From Labedaea rhizosphaerae (lineage in GTDB: Bacteria > Actinomycetota > Actinomycetes > Mycobacteriales > Pseudonocardiaceae): a DNA stretch of 64,000 bases. The notes under the pieces were generated by a model, which was given only the letters and a program-made list of their open reading frames with translations, made no database searches and was not told the DNA's origin. Numbering within the stretch: the stretch's first letter is position 1; every line of letters begins with the position of its first letter. The stretch covers positions 310,001-374,000 of the forward strand of contig NZ_SNXZ01000007.1 of the NCBI RefSeq assembly GCF_004362825.1. Direction: 5' to 3'. This document shows, one piece after another, positions 27,546-36,849 of the stretch. Position numbers and translations under genes: made by a program.

Positions 27546-29282
27546 TCAGTCGTCGTCCTGCTGGCGGTTGCGGTCCAGCGGGAGGAACCCTTCGGCGGCG
27601 AGCGCCGCGAGGCCGACCGCGGGCAGGTCGCTGACCGTGCGGTAGACGAGCACGCGAGGCACCCACCGCGGCCGGAACTTCGAGTTGAACACGCGAAGCG
27701 TGTCCAGCTGGATGCCGAACCGCCCGTCCATGCGGTGGATCAGCCACGCCGTCACCGCCTGGGCCGGGTTGCGCTCGGCCGCCGGGTCGAGGATCGCCCG
27801 GAACGCCGCGAAGTTCAGGGACAGCTGGGAGATCCCCTCGCCGTAGGCCCACTCGAGCATGTCGACGATCATGCGTTCGCTGGCGCCGTTGGGCGCGTCC
27901 GGCAGCCTGCGCATGATGTCCACGGTCAGCGCGGTCGCGTCGCGGCACCGCAGGTACCGCTGGAACCCGACCGGCTTGCCCTCGCGGTCACGGCAGACGA
28001 TCACCACGCTGTCCGGGTGATCGCCGCTGAACAGGTCGCCCAGCGCCATGGAGAACCCGAATTCCCGCTGGCCTTCGCGGGCCTGGCTCAGCACCCGCAG
28101 CAGGTCCTGCCGCAGGTCTTCGGGCACGTCGCGTTCCCGCAGGACCTCGGTCGTCAGCCCGGCGTTGCGGGACCGGCTGACGGCTTGGCGGGCGTTGCGC
28201 ATCGGCCGCCCGGCGAGGGTGAACGCGGGTACGTCGATGACCGCTTCGTCGCCGATGTAGAGGGTGCGAAGGCCGAGTGCGTGGAACAGCTGCGCCCGGT
28301 CCTGGCGCGCGCCGACGATCGCGGGGCGCCAGCCGTGCCGGTCGCAGCGGTCGACGAACTCGCGTACGGCGTCGGGGAACGCGTCGACGTCGCCGACCGG
28401 GTCGCCGCTGGCGAGCCCGACGCCGCGCACGTAGCGGTAGCCCAGCACGGCGCGCAGGTCGGGGGAGAAGACCAGGTGCTTGTCCCGCCGCAGCACGAAC
28501 GGGTCGAGGGTGTCGGCAGCGGCGGCGGCGACCATCCGGCGAGCCACCGCGCGGTCGTCGCCGGCCGGTCCACCGAACGCCACAGGTGCGAGCAGCGCGA
28601 GCAGGAACACGAGGAACGTCAGTGTGCCGAGCCCGGTCAGCGAGGCCGGGAACCAGTGGGCGAACGGGCCGTGCAGCGTGAGCGGGCCGGGCAGGCCGAC
28701 CAGCCGGGCGCTCACCTCCGCGAACGTCGCCGCGTTGATCACCCGCAGGTGGGTGTACAAGCCGGCAAGCCCGTACACGACATCCAGGGCGAGCAGGACC
28801 GCGACCCGCGGCACCAGGTCCAGCACGCGGGCCGGTCGCAGCGGGACCACGAACAGCCGCCGCCACCGCAGCAGCAGCGCCGCGAGGACGGCGGTGACGG
28901 CCGCCGCGGGCAGGTCCAGCCCGCGCACCAGGTGCGCACCCGTGGCGATCAGCAACAAGGCGACCGTCATGTAGAGGGCCAGCCTGCGCCGTTGCGCCAC
29001 CCCACGACCGACCACCACCAGGGCCGCACCGGCCAGCACCGCGGTGCCGTGCGCCACCTGGCGGCCCGTCACGGTGAAGAGCAGTTCGGCCAGGTCCAGC
29101 CCAGCGGGCCACGGCCGGCCGAGCGTCGAGACGAGGGTGAGGACCCCGGTGGCGGCCACGGCCGCGCCGAGCCACCGTGCCCGGCTGTGCGTCGTCCCGG
29201 CGGCGGCCGGCACCAGCGCACGCGGACGGGCGGCCCGCAGCTGCGCGTCCAAGTCGTCGACCCCCTGTCGCACGTGGTCCAT
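27546..29282 (-). CDS. Phosphatidylglycerol lysyltransferase-like membrane protein (DUF2156/LPG synthase C-terminal)
   Basis: This encodes 578 residues from the ATG at 29282, chosen because the longer frame overruns the neighbouring gene. The N-terminal part (about 40-290) has seven or so hydrophobic helices, e.g. AVTAVLAALLLRWRRLFVVP and LGTLTFLVFLLALLAPVAFG. The C-terminal 300 residues form the paired GNAT-like aminoacyl-transferase region: DKHLVFSPDLRAVLGYRYV, GDPVGD, then GASERMIVDMLEWAYGEGI. Family members add lysine from Lys-tRNA to phosphatidylglycerol or act on related lipids, lowering surface charge against cationic peptides. It sits 50 bp downstream of a flavin/pyridoxamine-fold gene on the same strand. 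Confidence 0.82.
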   Translation of the reverse strand: MDHVRQGVDDLDAQLRAARPRALVPAAAGTTHSRARWLGAAVAATGVLTLVSTLGRPWPAGLDLAELLFTVTGRQVAHGTAVLAGAALVVVGRGVAQRRRLALYMTVALLLIATGAHLVRGLDLPAAAVTAVLAALLLRWRRLFVVPLRPARVLDLVPRVAVLLALDVVYGLAGLYTHLRVINAATFAEVSARLVGLPGPLTLHGPFAHWFPASLTGLGTLTFLVFLLALLAPVAFGGPAGDDRAVARRMVAAAAADTLDPFVLRRDKHLVFSPDLRAVLGYRYVRGVGLASGDPVGDVDAFPDAVREFVDRCDRHGWRPAIVGARQDRAQLFHALGLRTLYIGDEAVIDVPAFTLAGRPMRNARQAVSRSRNAGLTTEVLRERDVPEDLRQDLLRVLSQAREGQREFGFSMALGDLFSGDHPDSVVIVCRDREGKPVGFQRYLRCRDATALTVDIMRRLPDAPNGASERMIVDMLEWAYGEGISQLSLNFAAFRAILDPAAERNPAQAVTAWLIHRMDGRFGIQLDTLRVFNSKFRPRWVPRVLVYRTVSDLPAVGLAALAAEGFLPLDRNRQQDDD

Positions 29283-29332
29283 GATCCGACCATCGTCGTA
29301 CGCGGTCGAATCGGCACACGGCTCAGGTGGCG

Positions 29333-29740
29333 CTATGCGGCGATCTTGATGCCGAGCCCGGTGATGGTCTGGACGTCGATGCACAGCACGGTGTCCCGGC
29401 GGCCCGGCGCCCACGGCCGGGTCATCGGGGACAACAGCTCGGCGAGCCGGTCGATGTCGGTCTCGATGCGTGCCCGCCCCGTGGCGATCACGCTCCACCC
29501 CGTGTGCGTCTGCTCGTCGACCTGGTCGGCCTCGAACGCGACCACGGCGCCGTCCAATCGGGACACCCAGCGCGAGGGGCCCAGTCGCAGCACGACCTCG
29601 CCGCGCACCAGTTGGTAGTTCACCAGCCGGATCGACGGCAGGGCGTCCTCGGTGAACACCAGCCGCCCGATGCTGAGGCTGCGCAGCAGCCGGTAGCACT
29701 CGGCGGCGGGCAAGTCCGCCATTTCCGTCTTCGCCAGCAC
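29333..29740 (-). CDS. Pyridoxamine 5'-phosphate oxidase-fold protein
   Basis: This encodes 135 residues from a GTG at 29740; an ATG at 29722 (MADLPAAECYRLL) is an equally good start and matches the family's usual N-terminus. The split-barrel pattern is clear: SIGRLVFTEDALPSIRLVNY, GEVVLRLG, VVAFEADQVDEQTHTGWSV and VIATGRARI. The sequence resembles the small actinobacterial group that binds flavin or F420 and is often annotated as nitroreductase-like or general stress proteins. The substrate is unknown. It is probably cotranscribed with the lysyltransferase-like gene. Confidence 0.85.
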   Translation of the reverse strand: MLAKTEMADLPAAECYRLLRSLSIGRLVFTEDALPSIRLVNYQLVRGEVVLRLGPSRWVSRLDGAVVAFEADQVDEQTHTGWSVIATGRARIETDIDRLAELLSPMTRPWAPGRRDTVLCIDVQTITGLGIKIAA

Positions 29741-29865
29741 CGCCGCTGACCCCCTTCGCTATCGACCTACGCTCCCGCGACGATGGCGGACCGCGCCCGT
29801 GCCCGCCGAGAGTCCAAGGTCACCGGACGCAAGGCCCTTGGCAACGGCGAACCGGAGGCCGTGTA

Positions 29866-30741
29866 ATGGACCGCATGTGCCGGTTGTTCGGGTTGTCGGC
29901 GGCACCGTGCCGGGTGCGGGCCACGTTCTGGCTGCTGGAAGCGCCGGACAGCCTCGCCGCGCAGAGCAGGAACGAACCCGACGGCACCGGGCTCGGCTAC
30001 TTCGGCACCGACGGCACCCCGCACGTGGACAAGCAGCCGATCGCCGCGTACGCCGACCGCGACTTCGCCAGGGACGCCAAGGAGTGCGAGTCCACCACGT
30101 TCCTCGCCCACATCCGGTACGCATCGACCGGCGGGCTCGAGGCGCGCAACACCCACCCGTTCGAACAACAGGGCAGGCTCTTCGCGCACAACGGCGTGAT
30201 CACCGACCTCGACCGGCTCGACGCGGAGCTGGGCGAACACCGGAAGCTGGTCACCGGCGACACCGATTCCGAGCGGTTCTTCGCCCTCATCACCAAGCGC
30301 ACCGAGGCCTGCGGCGGTGACCTCGGCACCGGCATCGCCCAGGCGGCCCGATGGGTGGCGCGGGAGCTGCCCGTGTTCGCCCTCAACCTCGTGCTGATCA
30401 CGCCGGACGAGCTGTGGGCGCTGCGCTACCCGGCCACCCACGACCTCTTCGTGCTCACCCGCCGCCCGGGTGGCCGGCAGGGCGACCGGCACCTGGACCA
30501 CGCCAGCCGGTCGGGACGCATCCGGGCCCGTTCCGGCGAACTGGCCGACCGCGGGGCCGTGGTCGTGGCGACCGAGCGCATGGACGAGGACCCCGGCTGG
30601 GTCAACCTCGCGCCGGGCCAGCTGCTCCACGTCGATGGCAACCTCGGCGTGCACACCCGGACGGTCATCGACCACCCGCCGCGCCGCCCGCTCACCCTCG
30701 CCGACCTCGGCGAGCGTGCCGCCGCGTCCCAGCACGGCTGA
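29866..30741 (+). CDS. Class II glutamine amidotransferase
   Basis: Ntn-type glutaminase: MCRLFGLSA supplies the catalytic Cys, and HIRYASTGGLEARNTHPF, FAHNGVITDL and GDTDSERFF are the glutamine-binding segments. GGAGG 7 bases upstream favours the ATG at 29866 (291 residues, MDRMCRLFG). However, the mechanism needs Cys at position 2, which favours the ATG at 29875 (288 residues). It is a stand-alone glutaminase of the YafJ type without an attached synthase domain, so it must act with another protein or serve as an amidohydrolase. Its partner is not visible here. It is divergent from the pyridoxamine-oxidase-fold gene. Confidence 0.88.
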   Translation: MDRMCRLFGLSAAPCRVRATFWLLEAPDSLAAQSRNEPDGTGLGYFGTDGTPHVDKQPIAAYADRDFARDAKECESTTFLAHIRYASTGGLEARNTHPFEQQGRLFAHNGVITDLDRLDAELGEHRKLVTGDTDSERFFALITKRTEACGGDLGTGIAQAARWVARELPVFALNLVLITPDELWALRYPATHDLFVLTRRPGGRQGDRHLDHASRSGRIRARSGELADRGAVVVATERMDEDPGWVNLAPGQLLHVDGNLGVHTRTVIDHPPRRPLTLADLGERAAASQHG

Positions 30742-30912
30742 CCGACGGCGATCAGCGATCGCGCACGAAGATCGCGCACGAACCGAGCCAACCGGCCGGG
30801 CTTGATCGAAACGGGTCCTGACCGGGGGAAGGTCGGCTATTGTGCGCTGACGCCCGCTGTGTCGCTACCGCTGTTCGACCGGGGGAGGTGGCAGGGGAAC
30901 GGGGGTGCGTCG

Positions 30913-32118
30913 ATGGCCGCGGACAGCGATGAAGCTGCTGCGTTGACCGCCGCGCTCGACCGTCACCTGGCCGACGCCGCCGCCATGGCCAACGCCCTCG
31001 TCGAGCTCGACGGGCATCCCGGTCACCAGCTCTTCACGTCGACCTTGTCGTCCGGGGTCACCGCCGAGCGGTGGCAGGCGGCCGAAACGGTGCTCGCGGG
31101 GTTGTGGCGCGACTTCGACACCTACCGGGCGGTGCTCGCCGAGGCGGAGCAGGTCCGGACGCGCCGGTCGCGGCTGGGCGCCGACGAGGTCGCCGAGCTG
31201 CGGCGGCTGCTGGTCGCGCCGTCCGTGGAGGTTGCGCGGCGCGCCGTTCCCTTGCACGAACGCGGGTTGACCGGCGCCGCCGAAGCTGTCGAGTCGATCA
31301 CCGTGGCCGCCTTGACCGCCCGGATGAACGAGGCGTACCGGGTGGTCAGCGAGCTCGCGGTGCGGTGCGACGAGCTGAGTTCGGCGGCGGTCAAGGCGTT
31401 GACGCCGTTGCTGGAGCAGGTCCGGCGGATCACCGAGGACACCCTCGAGCTCGGGATCGAACCCACTGGGGTGGGGGAGCGGGTCCGCGAGCTCGAGCAC
31501 CTCGCGGGTAGCGATCCGCTCGCGCTGGCCGACCGGCCGCTCGACGACACCGTGGCCCGGCTCGGGGCCGAGTTGGCCGCCGAGCGCGAACGGGTGGACC
31601 GGATGCTTGCCCTGCGGGAGGACTGGGTCCGGGCGCGGGCCGGGCTCGCCGATTCGGTGCGGGCGGTGGCCGAACTGAGAACCGCCGCCACGCGGGACTA
31701 CGCGGCGGCCGCGGAGCGCGTCGTCGCGGACTTACCGCCGTTGCCCGCCGATCGCGTGCCCGCGTTGCAGGCCGCGGTGGACCGGTTGGACGGGTTGAGC
31801 TGGGCTGCGCGCGACGCGGGAACCGCCGAGCTCAGGCGCGACATCGTCGACGCCGAAGCGGAGTTGCGGGCGGCGCGCCAACTGGCCACGGGTCTGCTCG
31901 ACCGGCGCGAGGAACTGCGGGGGCGGTTCGGCGCGTACGAAGCACGGGCGGTCCGGTTGGGGCTGGCCGAGGAGCCGGCGGTGATGGCGGTCGCCGCGCG
32001 GATCAAGGCGACGTTGTGGCGGCGGCCGTCCGATCTGGCTGCTGCCACAAGGGATCTCGGGGTCTTGCGCCGGCTGCTCGCCGAGCCCGGCGCGAACAGC
32101 GGAGGGGGTTCGGCATGA
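30913..32118 (+). CDS. Helical/coiled-coil protein heading the pknG operon
   Basis: This encodes 401 residues from the ATG at 30913; the longer frame to 30802 runs through non-coding-looking sequence. It is almost wholly alpha-helical, rich in Ala, Arg, Glu and Leu, with heptad-like stretches such as VDRMLALREDWVRARAGLAD and no signal or membrane segment. No catalytic motif is seen. It overlaps pknG by the ATGA start/stop, implying translational coupling. A helical partner or substrate in front of PknG and next to PP2C, vWA and FHA proteins suggests a phospho-signalling scaffold. That role is inferred from context. Confidence 0.8.
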   Translation: MAADSDEAAALTAALDRHLADAAAMANALVELDGHPGHQLFTSTLSSGVTAERWQAAETVLAGLWRDFDTYRAVLAEAEQVRTRRSRLGADEVAELRRLLVAPSVEVARRAVPLHERGLTGAAEAVESITVAALTARMNEAYRVVSELAVRCDELSSAAVKALTPLLEQVRRITEDTLELGIEPTGVGERVRELEHLAGSDPLALADRPLDDTVARLGAELAAERERVDRMLALREDWVRARAGLADSVRAVAELRTAATRDYAAAAERVVADLPPLPADRVPALQAAVDRLDGLSWAARDAGTAELRRDIVDAEAELRAARQLATGLLDRREELRGRFGAYEARAVRLGLAEEPAVMAVAARIKATLWRRPSDLAAATRDLGVLRRLLAEPGANSGGGSA

Positions 32119-34601
32119 GCCAAGGGGATCGCTGCACGCGGCCCGGTTGCGACGGCACGATCGACTGCGGGTACTGCGACACGTGCGGGCTGGCCGAGGT
32201 GGCGCAGGCGGCACCGGCAAGCGCGGCGCCGGCGGGCAACGCCTGCCGGCAGCCGGGCTGTGGCGGGACGGTCGATGGCGGCTACTGCGACACGTGCGGG
32301 ATGGCGGCGGCGTCGCAGCCGGCCCCGGCCGCGTCGCAGTCCGCACCCGTGACCAATGCGCCGATGACCAGTGCGCCGGTGACCAGTGCGCCGGTGACCG
32401 GCGCCTGCCCGCAGCCGGGTTGCACCGGCACGATCGACGGCGGCTACTGCGACACCTGCGGCCTGGCCGCGGGCGCGCCCGCGGCCGAGCCGGTCACCAC
32501 GGGGTCCGCCGTGAGCAGCCGGCTCAGCGGCCGCGCGTCGCGCCGGACCACGACCACCGCCCGGTCGACGTCACGGCGCGGGGGCGGGCTCGGCGCCGGT
32601 CTCGTCGACATCCCCGTGGTGCCGGTGGTCGACCCGGCCGCCGCCGTTCTCGACAACCCGCAGGTCGCCGAGAACAAGCGGTTCTGCCGCAAGTGCGACC
32701 AGCCCGTCGGGCGCGGCAAGGACGGCAAACCCGGGCGGTTGCACGGTTTCTGCCCGCGCGACGGCACGCCGTTCAACTTCGAGCCCTCGCTCACGAAGGG
32801 CACCCTCGTCGGCGGACAGTACCTGGTGCGCGGCTGCCTCGCGCACGGCGGCCTCGGCTGGATCTACCTGGCCACCGACCGCAACGTCAACGACCGGTGG
32901 GTGGTGCTCAAGGGCCTGCTCGACATCGACGACCCGGCCGCCCGCGCGGCCGCGGAGGCCGAGCGCCGGTTCCTCGCCGAGGTCAACCACCCGAACATCG
33001 TCATGATCCACAACTTCGTGGAGCACCCCGGCGACGACGGCAAACCCATCGGCTACATCGTGATGGAGTACGTCGGCGGCTCCTCGCTGCGCAAGCTCGT
33101 CGAGGACCGCGGCCAGGCCGTCGGGCAACGCCTCGCGCCGCTGCCGCTGCCGCAGGTCATCGCCTACGGGCTGGAGATCCTGCCCGCGCTCGGCTACCTG
33201 CACAGCCAGGGCCTGGCGTACTGCGACCTCAAGCCGGACAACGCGATCCAGTACGAGCGGCGCCTCAAGCTGATCGACATGGGCGCGGTCGTGCCGTACG
33301 AGAACTCCGGCGGCTTCGACTGGTACGGCACCCCCGGCTACCAGGCGCCGAACTTCGAGTCCGAGGGCCCGTCGCCCGCCGCCGACATCTACACGGTGGG
33401 CCGCACGCTCGCGGTGCTGGCGCTGGGCATCTCGCCGTTGCGCAGCGGAGTCCCCGTGCCGTTGCCCGACCCGTCGAACAACTCGCTGATGGCCAAGCAC
33501 GAGTCGTTCTACCGGGTGCTGCTGCGGGCGACCGACCCGGATTCGTTGCGGCGCTTCGCATCCGCGGAGGAGATGGCCGACCAGCTCGGCGGGGTGCTGC
33601 GCGAGGTGCTCGCCGTGGAGAACGGCAAGCCGTACCCCGGACTGTCCACTTTGTTCGGTCCGCCGCGTTCGGTGTTCGGCATCGGCCTGCTGGGAGAGCC
33701 CGCCGCCCCCGGCCGCCCCCACCCGAGAGCGGTCGCCCACGCGTTGCCGGTTCCGTTGGTGGACACGACGGACTCGGCGGCCGGCCTGCTCGCGACGGTG
33801 TCCTCGGCGGGGCCCGAGGAGATCCTGCGGCTGGCGCGCGACGCCACCACGCCGAGCACCGAACTCCGGTTCCGCGCCGTCCGCGCGTACCTGGAACTCG
33901 GGGACGTGGCGGCGGCCCAGGAAGCGCTGCAGCGGTTGCGGACCGACCTGCCCGGGGACTGGCGCACCGACTGGTTCGCCGGCGTCGCGGCGTTGGTGGC
34001 CGGTGACCCATCGGCCGCCGCGGCCGCGTTCGACGTCGTGCTGGCGACCCTGCCCGGTGAGTCCGCGCCGAAGCTGGCGCTGGCCGCCGCCGCCGAGTGC
34101 GCGGCCGACGATGCCGTGGCCGGCCGCTACTACCTGCAGGTCAACCGTCCGAACCCGGACATCGCCGATGCGGCGTTCGGCCGGGCGCGGGTGGCGTTGC
34201 GGGCCGGGCGGCCCGCCGAGGCGCTGACCGCGCTGGACACCGTGGCACCGACGTCGAGCCAGTACGTGACCGCGCAGACCGTGGCCGTGCGGATCATGAT
34301 CGGCAGCGGCGGTCTCGACGAGGGCCGGCTGCGTGCGGCCGCCGACCGGGTCGAGCGGCTGAGCCTGGACAAGGCCACCGCGCACGAGGTGCGCGCTTCG
34401 GTGTTCAGTGCCGCGTTGCCGCTGGTCGTCAGCAGCGCGGGCGGGCGGCCGCCGTTGCTCGGCTGTACGTGGTCGCAGCGCAGCGTGCGCGCGGCACTGG
34501 AGTCGGAGTTGCGCTCGGGCGCCCGTCTTGCCCCCGACGAGGCCACCCGGGTCGAGCTGATCGACCGGGCCAACGCGGTGCGGCCGGTGTCATGGGTGTG
34601 A
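32115..34601 (+). CDS. pknG: Serine/threonine protein kinase PknG with three tandem zinc knuckles
   Basis: This encodes 828 residues. The N-terminus carries three near-identical CxxxxC-x8-CxxC modules (PGC.GTIDGGYCDTCGLA pattern, first at residues 7-24), then a flexible Ala/Thr/Arg linker. A rubredoxin-like pair follows (FCRKCDQPVG, HGFCPRDG). The kinase (about 232-510) has the Gly-rich HGGLGWIY, Lys266 in VVLKGL, CDLKPDN with the catalytic Asp, and IDMGAV in place of DFG, all PknG-like. TPR repeats fill the C-terminus. Mycobacterial PknG controls 2-oxoglutarate metabolism through GarA in response to amino acids sensed by GlnX/GlnH, both present here. Three knuckles in front of the rubredoxin is more than the single metal site of M. 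tuberculosis PknG. The gene is coupled to both neighbours by overlaps. Confidence 0.93.
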   Translation: MSQGDRCTRPGCDGTIDCGYCDTCGLAEVAQAAPASAAPAGNACRQPGCGGTVDGGYCDTCGMAAASQPAPAASQSAPVTNAPMTSAPVTSAPVTGACPQPGCTGTIDGGYCDTCGLAAGAPAAEPVTTGSAVSSRLSGRASRRTTTTARSTSRRGGGLGAGLVDIPVVPVVDPAAAVLDNPQVAENKRFCRKCDQPVGRGKDGKPGRLHGFCPRDGTPFNFEPSLTKGTLVGGQYLVRGCLAHGGLGWIYLATDRNVNDRWVVLKGLLDIDDPAARAAAEAERRFLAEVNHPNIVMIHNFVEHPGDDGKPIGYIVMEYVGGSSLRKLVEDRGQAVGQRLAPLPLPQVIAYGLEILPALGYLHSQGLAYCDLKPDNAIQYERRLKLIDMGAVVPYENSGGFDWYGTPGYQAPNFESEGPSPAADIYTVGRTLAVLALGISPLRSGVPVPLPDPSNNSLMAKHESFYRVLLRATDPDSLRRFASAEEMADQLGGVLREVLAVENGKPYPGLSTLFGPPRSVFGIGLLGEPAAPGRPHPRAVAHALPVPLVDTTDSAAGLLATVSSAGPEEILRLARDATTPSTELRFRAVRAYLELGDVAAAQEALQRLRTDLPGDWRTDWFAGVAALVAGDPSAAAAAFDVVLATLPGESAPKLALAAAAECAADDAVAGRYYLQVNRPNPDIADAAFGRARVALRAGRPAEALTALDTVAPTSSQYVTAQTVAVRIMIGSGGLDEGRLRAAADRVERLSLDKATAHEVRASVFSAALPLVVSSAGGRPPLLGCTWSQRSVRAALESELRSGARLAPDEATRVELIDRANAVRPVSWV

Positions 34602-35572
34602 TGGTGGAAACGAACCGCTGCCCCGCCTGTGCCGAACCGGTCGACCCGGGCGACCGGTTCTGTGAGGCGTGCGGCGATCCGTTGCTGCGCCAGGGCAGCA
34701 CGACCGCCGCGACGACATCATTGCCCGGTCCGCGCCGCTGCCTCGCCTGTGGCGCGGTGAGTCCACATGCGACGGAGTACTGCGACGAGTGCGGGTTGCG
34801 CCTGCCCACGGCCGCGGACCGGACGACGGTCGACCTCGACGTGCTGGCCGGGGTGAGCGACCGCGGCCTCGTGCACCACCGCAACGAGGACGCGATCGCG
34901 CTCGGCCGCCTGCTGGACGGCACCACCGCCGCGGTGGTGTGCGACGGCGTGTCCACCACGAAGAACCCCGAACGCGCGGCGCAGGCTGCGTCGGAGGCGG
35001 CGCTCGCGGTGCTGCTCGGCACGGACGCACCGGCCGAACCCGCCGACCGGATCCGTGCCGCCGTTGCGGCGGCGGCCGACGCCGTGCGCGCACTGAACAC
35101 AGTGGACAGGTCGCCGGACGGTGCGTCCTGCACGCTCGTGGCCACCTACGTCGTGGGTGGGCTGGTGACCATCGGCTGGGTCGGCGACACCCGGGCCTAC
35201 TGGCTCGACGGCACGGGCAGCCGCCTGCTCACCCGGGACCACTCGTGGGCCGCCGAGGTGATCGCCGAAGGCGTCATGGACGAGGCCGCCGCGTTCGCCG
35301 ACCGCCGCGCGCACACCATCACGCGGTGGCTCGGCCCCGACATGCGGCCGGAACCGGACGTCATGACCCTGCAGCCGGACGGTGCGGGCACCTTGGTGCT
35401 GTGCTCGGACGGGCTGTGGAACGAGGTGCCCGACGCGGCCCGGCTCGCGGGGCACGCCGTGGGGGACACACCGCTGGCCATCGCCGAGCGGCTCACCGAG
35501 GTCGCGCTGGCGGCCGGCGGCCGGGACAACATCAGCGTCGTCGTCATCCCGTTGGAGGGGGCACAGGAATGA
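34601..35572 (+). CDS. PP2C-type protein phosphatase with N-terminal zinc ribbons
   Basis: This encodes 323 residues; the ATG at 34601 overlaps the pknG stop as TGATG (an in-frame ATG at 34592 is the alternative). Two Cys4 ribbons come first: CPACAEPVDPGDRFCEACG and CLACGAVSPHATEYCDECG. The PPM phosphatase follows, with metal-binding Asp in HHRNEDAIAL and VVCDGVS, then GWVGDTRAYW, SDGLWNE and GGRDNISVVV. It should remove phosphate from targets of the adjacent kinase, making a reversible switch. The ribbons resemble those in the PknG and FHA proteins of the same operon, hinting at a common assembly or metal cue. Confidence 0.92.
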   Translation: MVETNRCPACAEPVDPGDRFCEACGDPLLRQGSTTAATTSLPGPRRCLACGAVSPHATEYCDECGLRLPTAADRTTVDLDVLAGVSDRGLVHHRNEDAIALGRLLDGTTAAVVCDGVSTTKNPERAAQAASEAALAVLLGTDAPAEPADRIRAAVAAAADAVRALNTVDRSPDGASCTLVATYVVGGLVTIGWVGDTRAYWLDGTGSRLLTRDHSWAAEVIAEGVMDEAAAFADRRAHTITRWLGPDMRPEPDVMTLQPDGAGTLVLCSDGLWNEVPDAARLAGHAVGDTPLAIAERLTEVALAAGGRDNISVVVIPLEGAQE

Positions 35573-36846
35573 GTGCAGGACCAGAGTTCACCGTCGCCGT
35601 CGACCAGAACGCCTACCTGTCGGAAGGCGCGAACCGGGTCGACGCGGTCGTCACGGTGACCGCGACCGGCGACGCCGCCCCGGCGCCCACGACCGAGGCG
35701 CTGGAGATGCTGATCATCGACTGCTCCGGGTCGATGCAGGGCGACCGGATCGTCGCGGCGCGCGCGGCTACCGCGGCCGCGATCGGGCAACTGCGCGACG
35801 GCGCGCTGTTCGCCGTGATCGCCGGTGCGACCAGCGCGATGCAGGTCTACCCGAAGCGGGGCGCGGCCCGGGCCGACGAAGGCACCCGCCAGGAGGCTCT
35901 GCAGGCGGTCAAGCGGCTGAGTGCCAACGGTGGCACCAGGTTCGCGAACTGGCTGGAGCTGGCGCGCCGGATCGCCGAGCAGCACCCGGGGGCGATCCGG
36001 CACGCGTTGATGCTCACCGACGGCCAGAACGGCGACCAGCCAGGCGAGCTGGAGAAGACCCTCGCGGCCTGCACGGGCGTGTTCACCTGCGACTGCCGTG
36101 GCGTCGGCACCGACTGGACGGTCGCCGAGGTGCGCAAGGTCGCCTCCGCTCTGCTCGGCACCGTCGACATCGTGGCCAGGCCCGAGAACCTGGCCGCCGA
36201 CTTCCACGCGATCATGAACTCCGCCATGGGCAAGCGGGTCGCCGACGTGTCGCTGCGGCTGTGGAGCCCGAAGGGCGCGCAGGTCAAGTTCGTCAAGCAG
36301 GTCGCGCCCGAGGTCGAGGACCTGACCGGCAAGCGGGTGCAGACCGGTCCGCTGCACGGCGACTACCCACTCGGCGCGTGGGGTGCGGAGAGCCGCGAGT
36401 ACCACGTGTGCGTCGAGGTGCCCACCCAGGCGATCGGCGCGGAGATGCTCGCCGGGCGGGCCATGGTGGTGCGCGGCGGGTCCGACGAAACCCTTGCCCA
36501 GGGCCTGATCCGGGCGATCTGGACCGCCGACGACGCGCTGTCGGCCAAGGTGAGCAAGAAGGTCGCGCACTACACCGGGCAGACCGAGTACGCGGACGCC
36601 GTCGAGGAGGGCCTCGCCGCGCGCCGGGACGGGGACACGGCCCGGGCGACCGCGCGGCTCGGCCGGGCGGTCGAGCTGGCCGCGGCCGCGGGCGACAAGG
36701 ACAAGATGGAGATGCTGGAGAAGGTGGTCGAGGTCGAGGACGCCGCGACCGGGACCGTGCGGTTGCGGTCCCAGGTGTCCGACGAGGCCGAGAAGGAGCT
36801 GGACATCCGGTCGAGGCGGACCAGCCGGGTCCGCGGCGAGGGCTGA
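35569..36846 (+). CDS. Cytoplasmic vWA domain protein of the pknG operon
   Basis: This encodes 425 residues, with an ATGA overlap with the phosphatase gene. The vWA fold (about 40-220) has an intact metal site: IIDCSGSMQG, then Thr in GGTRF, then LTDGQN. A beta-sandwich segment follows, then a helical C-terminus (VSKKVAHYTGQTEYADAVEE) ending in a basic tail. There is no signal or membrane helix. vWA proteins in such operons probably act as metal-dependent adaptors, perhaps as phospho-targets recognised by the FHA protein encoded next. I see no direct evidence of substrate status. Confidence 0.88.
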   Translation: MSAGPEFTVAVDQNAYLSEGANRVDAVVTVTATGDAAPAPTTEALEMLIIDCSGSMQGDRIVAARAATAAAIGQLRDGALFAVIAGATSAMQVYPKRGAARADEGTRQEALQAVKRLSANGGTRFANWLELARRIAEQHPGAIRHALMLTDGQNGDQPGELEKTLAACTGVFTCDCRGVGTDWTVAEVRKVASALLGTVDIVARPENLAADFHAIMNSAMGKRVADVSLRLWSPKGAQVKFVKQVAPEVEDLTGKRVQTGPLHGDYPLGAWGAESREYHVCVEVPTQAIGAEMLAGRAMVVRGGSDETLAQGLIRAIWTADDALSAKVSKKVAHYTGQTEYADAVEEGLAARRDGDTARATARLGRAVELAAAAGDKDKMEMLEKVVEVEDAATGTVRLRSQVSDEAEKELDIRSRRTSRVRGEG

Positions 36847-36849
36847 GCC

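Noticed and set aside
32300-32400. Short tandem repeats (ACCAGTGCGCCGGTG units) as a microsatellite or CRISPR
   Set aside because: They are in-frame codons of a Thr-Ser-Ala-Pro-Val linker in PknG, with no spacers.
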